The notes under the pieces were generated by a model that did no database searches, had not been told where the DNA came from, and worked only from the letters and a program-made list of their open reading frames with translations. A stretch of DNA of 64,000 nucleotides, from assembly GCF_007197995.1 (NCBI RefSeq), contig NZ_VKKH01000007.1, positions 310,001-374,000 of the forward strand. The letters run 5' to 3'. Shown here piece by piece: positions 60,266 through 64,000 of this stretch. The DNA is from Aliiglaciecola sp. M165 (GTDB lineage: Bacteria; Pseudomonadota; Gammaproteobacteria; Enterobacterales; Alteromonadaceae). A program made the translations under genes and the position numbers. The first letter of the stretch is position 1. Every line of letters begins with the position of its first letter.

Positions 60266-62782
60266 TTAAACCATTTTCCTCAGCAATTGGCTGGTGTTAA
60301 GCGTAAGAAGTCGCCAGCAACCTGCTGCCCCTAATAAGCCAACAACAGCTGCACCGACGAGGGGCGCAATAAGCCAATATTCGTAGTGAATCGAACCCTG
60401 CATCTGAAAGACCTGAGATTGCAACAGGTATAGAGTCAGCTCATTTGCCAAAGCAGCCATCGCCCCGGCAACGATACCGATGATCAAAAATTCGAACACC
60501 ACGCTAGAGCGTATCAAGCTCCCTTTTGCGCCTAAGGTGCGCAGTATCGCTAACTCTTGCTGGCGTTCATCCATACTGGCTTGAACTTGAGCTATGAGCA
60601 CCAATGAGCCTGCGATCAGTACCAGGATCAGAATAAATTCTACGGCCAATGATACCTGATCAACAATTTCTCTTAACTGATTAATCCGCGCATCGACATC
60701 GAACAATGTGACACTGGCAAAGGGTCTCATCAATTCAGAAACCTTGGCTTTTTGTTCCGACGGCAAATGGAAACTGGTGATGTAGGTAGGTGAAAAGGCT
60801 TGCATCACTTCTGGTTGCAGTACAAAGAAGAAATTGGGTTGCATGGTTTGCCAATTCACCTCTCGCAAACTGGTCACTTCTACATCCACAACTTCGCTGC
60901 CAATATTGAACGTTAATTCATCGCCAAGCTTTATGTCTAATCGTTCGGCAAGTCGTTCTTCTACTGACACGCCATAAGGTTGGCCTTCTTGCCACGAGTC
61001 GAGCCATTTCCCTGCAACAATACGGTTTTCATTTTGCAGCGTCGAGCTCCACGTCAAGTTAGCTTCTCGACCTAATCCATTGCGCCCTTGATCCTGTTGT
61101 TCATCATCTTCCTTGGTTACTGCCGTGCGAATTTTTTCGTCGTTAATCGCAACAAACCTTGCACGAACGACTGGATAAAACACATCGGTTTGCACATTAT
61201 TTTGCTGAAAATGTGCATCCAATCCAGGGCGTTGCTGCTCGGTTATATTCGACATGAAATAGTTCGGTGTCCCTTGTGGTAACTGGTCTCGCCACTGGGA
61301 TACCATATCGTTACGCATAACCAAAACTACCAATAAAAGCATGATGGTAATAGAGAAACTAATCAGTTGAACGCTGTTGTCCATCGCCCGACGTTTGATT
61401 CTCGCCCAGGCGAGCTGCCAGGCACCCATTTTGCCTTGCCCAAGCTTGCGGCCTACAGCGATTAACCCATAGGTAATAGCCAGCAACGCACACACTAAAA
61501 CAATACCTGAAACAAATAAGATTAAACTGATTTTTAGATTCTGACTGTATGCCCACATTAGTAGCAGTATTGCTGAACCTGTTGCGCCAAACTGCAATAC
61601 GCGGGAGCTCATTCCAGCACCCAAATCACGCCTCAATACACGAAGCGGCGGCACGGAAAATAGTTTCAGCAGCGGGTAAAGTGAAAACAGAACAGCACAA
61701 ACAATACCGGTGAAGACAGCAATAATCAGTGGCCGCCAATGCCAGACATCGAGCGACACCTCTACCCGGTCAGCAATTGCGGCAACCACCAGTTGCTGGA
61801 TCCCTAACCCGGCAATTGTACCGATCACAATTCCTAATATAGTAATGAACGAAATCTGATAAAGATAAACACGCTGAACGGTATTTTTACTGGCACCTAA
61901 GGTTTTCATGATCGCAACAGGATCATAATGACGTTGGCTGTAGCGCTGCGCTGCTACGGCAATCGAAACCGCAGCGAGCACAATGGCTAGCAAACTGGCT
62001 AATAAGAAATATTGCTCTGCTCTGGCCACAGAACGACCGATGGGAGAATCATCATCTTCCACCGACATCCAATAATGCAACTCGCGATCAAGTTGCGGCT
62101 CTAACCAATCGTAATAATCATCGAGGGTTGATGAATCCCCAACAAAAAAGTAAGTGTAAGTAATTCTGCTTCCGGGACCCGTGATGTTTGTGCCCGCGAG
62201 CTCGTCGTAACCAATCAGCACTTTAGGGTTTCCACCGAAAACACTAAACCCCGAGTCAGGAACTTCTGTTATTACTCGGGTAAGGGTAAAGTCACTATCT
62301 CCTATTTCAATCTTATCACCCAGTTTCAGACCTAGATTTTGGAATAATCGCGATTCCGCCCAAGCTTCGCCGGTCGCAGGTAAAAATTCCGTGACCTCTC
62401 CCAATCCAAATGGCTCAGTTGACGTTTTCATCTCACCCTTTAGTGGATAACCATCTGCAGCTGCGCGCAAACTGGTGAGGGTCATTTGCTCGTTACCAAA
62501 CACCATCGAACGGGCATAAACCTGCTGAGTTGTGGCCAACCCCATCTCTTTGGCTTTACTGATCCACTGTGGATCCACCGGATCTTCTGAATCTAAGAGT
62601 CTGTCTGCCGCAATAAAATCAGCCGTGCGAGCAGTCAAAGCACTCTGCAGTCGCTCGCTAAACAGAGATAACGATAATACAGAGGCCACAGACAACACAA
62701 TGGCAAACAAAATAATCGTTAATTCGCCTCGTTTGGCTTCATGCTTGAACAAACGCCAAGCTAAATTAAACGCACTATTCAT
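60266..62782 (-). CDS. ybbP: YbbP-like ABC transporter permease
   Basis: An 838-residue FtsX/MacB-type permease with two repeats: N-terminal helix (about 20-40), a large periplasmic domain, three helices (about 255-385), two central helices, a second periplasmic domain, and three C-terminal helices (about 715-825). It works with YbbA; a role in lipid or lipoprotein-related export is suspected but unproven. It starts 2 bp after ybbA. Confidence 0.92.
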   Translation of the reverse strand: MNSAFNLAWRLFKHEAKRGELTIILFAIVLSVASVLSLSLFSERLQSALTARTADFIAADRLLDSEDPVDPQWISKAKEMGLATTQQVYARSMVFGNEQMTLTSLRAAADGYPLKGEMKTSTEPFGLGEVTEFLPATGEAWAESRLFQNLGLKLGDKIEIGDSDFTLTRVITEVPDSGFSVFGGNPKVLIGYDELAGTNITGPGSRITYTYFFVGDSSTLDDYYDWLEPQLDRELHYWMSVEDDDSPIGRSVARAEQYFLLASLLAIVLAAVSIAVAAQRYSQRHYDPVAIMKTLGASKNTVQRVYLYQISFITILGIVIGTIAGLGIQQLVVAAIADRVEVSLDVWHWRPLIIAVFTGIVCAVLFSLYPLLKLFSVPPLRVLRRDLGAGMSSRVLQFGATGSAILLLMWAYSQNLKISLILFVSGIVLVCALLAITYGLIAVGRKLGQGKMGAWQLAWARIKRRAMDNSVQLISFSITIMLLLVVLVMRNDMVSQWRDQLPQGTPNYFMSNITEQQRPGLDAHFQQNNVQTDVFYPVVRARFVAINDEKIRTAVTKEDDEQQDQGRNGLGREANLTWSSTLQNENRIVAGKWLDSWQEGQPYGVSVEERLAERLDIKLGDELTFNIGSEVVDVEVTSLREVNWQTMQPNFFFVLQPEVMQAFSPTYITSFHLPSEQKAKVSELMRPFASVTLFDVDARINQLREIVDQVSLAVEFILILVLIAGSLVLIAQVQASMDERQQELAILRTLGAKGSLIRSSVVFEFLIIGIVAGAMAALANELTLYLLQSQVFQMQGSIHYEYWLIAPLVGAAVVGLLGAAGCWRLLTLNTSQLLRKMV

Positions 62783-62784
62783 GA

Positions 62785-63519
62785 TTAGCTCGCCTGCATT
62801 TGTTGAATATCAGCATCAGATCCTGAGGGCTGCTCTGTCACTTCAGTCAATTCACCGGCGTGCATGTGCAGCTGGCGCTGACATTGGCTTGCTAGCTCAG
62901 GATCATGAGTCACCAAAACCAAAGTAGTGTCAGATTCACGGTTCAAGTCAAACAATAATTTTTCAACCTTGTCGCTGTTTGCTGCATCAAGGTTACCTGT
63001 GGGCTCATCGGCAAAAAGAATTTTTGGTTTAGTGATAAAGGCTCGCGCAATAGCAACACGCTGCTGTTCGCCACCAGATAATTGATTTGGATAATGAGTG
63101 CCACGGTGGCCCAAGCCAACTTGCTCAAGAATTTGTTGCCCTAACTCTCTTGGATTATCCATTCCCGCAATTTCCGCTGGCAGCATAATGTTTTCCAGCG
63201 CAGTTAGGCTTTGCACTAACATAAAGCTCTGGAAAATGAAGCCGACTTTTTCACCACGCAAACGAGCGCGCTGTTCTTCATCCATACCGTGCAGCCCCGC
63301 GCTATCAAGATATATCTCTCCCTCGCTGACCTGATCTAACCCGGCAAGCAGGCTTAATAAGGTTGATTTTCCGGAGCCGGACGCACCAACTATGGCAACG
63401 GACTCACCCGCCTTGACATTAAAGCTAATTGGTTGAAGGATCTGAAGTTGGCCTTCACTCGTATTCACTATTTTGGTGATGTGTTTCGTTTCAATCATTA
63501 CATTTGGAGTTGTTGTCAT
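62785..63519 (-). CDS. ybbA: YbbA-like ABC transporter ATP-binding protein
   Basis: A 244-residue MacB/LolD-type ATPase: Walker A GASGSGKS at 45-52, Q-loop FQSFMLV near 96, signature LSGGEQQ at 147-153, Walker B ILFADEPT at 167-174 and switch His in VTHDPE. Pairs with the YbbP permease. Divergent from tesA, the E. coli arrangement. Confidence 0.94.
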   Translation of the reverse strand: MTTTPNVMIETKHITKIVNTSEGQLQILQPISFNVKAGESVAIVGASGSGKSTLLSLLAGLDQVSEGEIYLDSAGLHGMDEEQRARLRGEKVGFIFQSFMLVQSLTALENIMLPAEIAGMDNPRELGQQILEQVGLGHRGTHYPNQLSGGEQQRVAIARAFITKPKILFADEPTGNLDAANSDKVEKLLFDLNRESDTTLVLVTHDPELASQCQRQLHMHAGELTEVTEQPSGSDADIQQMQAS

Positions 63520-63547
63520 AGTGCACTTATGGTTTAAAAAAGACGCA

Positions 63548-64000
63548 ATGCGTCAGTTGAAATTAGTCTTGTTATTTATACCTTTGCTGATCATTTCAGA
63601 TCACTTAGCCGCAGAGCAAATAACCAGTGAGCAGAAAAAAATTCTGGTACTAGGTGATAGCCTAAGTGCAGCGTATGGGCTTAGGCAAGAGCAAGGTTGG
63701 GTTAGTTTGTTACAAAATGCATGGCAACAGCAACCCATAATCGTTGTAAATGCAGCAATTAGCGGTGAAACAACGGACGGTGGATTAGCCAGACTACCTC
63801 GACTCTTAGAGCAACACCAACCGACTCACCTATATATTGAGTTAGGTGGAAATGATGGATTGCAGGGTCATCCCGTGAAAAAAATGCGTGACAATATTCA
63901 GTCAATGATCACCTTCGCTCAGCAACAAGGAATCGAAGTAATTTTGCAACAGATGCAGATCCCAACAAATTACGGGCGACGATACAACCAAATGTTCACA
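63548..64000 (+). CDS. tesA: TesA, acyl-CoA thioesterase/lysophospholipase, partial
   Basis: A periplasmic SGNH hydrolase cut by the window end (151 codons seen). Signal peptide MRQLKLVLLFIPLLIISDHLAA, block I VLGDSLSAAYG with nucleophile Ser38, block II Gly in NAAISGETTDGG, and block III ELGGNDGL. The catalytic DxxH lies beyond the window. An in-frame GTG at 63521 is an alternative start. Confidence 0.93.
   Translation, partial: MRQLKLVLLFIPLLIISDHLAAEQITSEQKKILVLGDSLSAAYGLRQEQGWVSLLQNAWQQQPIIVVNAAISGETTDGGLARLPRLLEQHQPTHLYIELGGNDGLQGHPVKKMRDNIQSMITFAQQQGIEVILQQMQIPTNYGRRYNQMFT

Overview
The window looks like the chromosome of a marine gammaproteobacterium of the Alteromonadales (Alteromonas/Glaciecola-like). 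This is inferred from conserved gene pairs and order: ppsA divergent from ppsR; rnfH-ratA divergent from smpB-ssrA; rluB-scpB-scpA-yciO-rnm divergent from trpEGD(CF)BA-yciI; folX-yfcH; and ybbP-ybbA divergent from tesA. No species call is possible from the sequence alone.

Layout. 1-11.2 kb is core: a fatty acid desaturase, small membrane proteins, ppsA/ppsR, a YlqF-like GTPase, rnfH-ratA, smpB, an Old Yellow Enzyme with a divergent MerR regulator, and the tmRNA gene ssrA (11188-11547). 11.55-28.6 kb is foreign DNA at the 3' end of ssrA. A 21-bp copy of the tmRNA 3' end recurs at 27914 and again at 28621, so there are two tandem insertions. The first (about 16.4 kb) holds an IS3-family element, a lattice of TGGWCCA sites, a 2565-residue secreted RHS/YD-repeat toxin-like protein with its probable immunity gene, and a run of minus-strand accessory genes. 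The second (707 bp) holds one secreted protein of unknown function. No integrase gene is visible for either.

The most interesting part is 22.0-27.6 kb. Each transcription unit there ends in a 52-56-bp imperfect palindrome with the layout of an integron attC site: AAC...GTT outer boxes, a 5-nt unpaired spacer, then inner arms. I read this as a cluster of attC sites lacking an integron integrase (CALIN-like), with four good attC sites and one damaged one. The cassettes carry an HExxH metallopeptidase, several multi-pass membrane proteins, an FkbM methyltransferase and a coupled two-gene unit. Three of the cassettes also share a related leader of about 60-85 bp upstream of unrelated genes, which is unusual. 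A 217-bp MITE-like deletion derivative of the IS3 element sits against one attC.

28.7-43.1 kb returns to chromosomal genes: a secreted esterase, a YSC84-type lipoprotein, hipBA, an FMN glutamate-synthase-like protein, a hydroxyisobutyrate-dehydrogenase-like enzyme, a transglutaminase-like protein, a repeat lipoprotein, a VOC pseudogene, a catalase-like protein lacking the usual distal histidine, MAPEG, and rluB-scpB-scpA-yciO-rnm. 43.2-50.9 kb is the complete trp operon, with a leader peptide of three consecutive Trp codons and a classical attenuator, followed by yciI and arfB. 51-64 kb holds envelope hypotheticals, a PepSY protein with a PhoP/PhoQ-like pair, htpX, an AI-2E-family transporter, folX-yfcH, the YbbAP ABC exporter and the start of tesA, cut by the window end.
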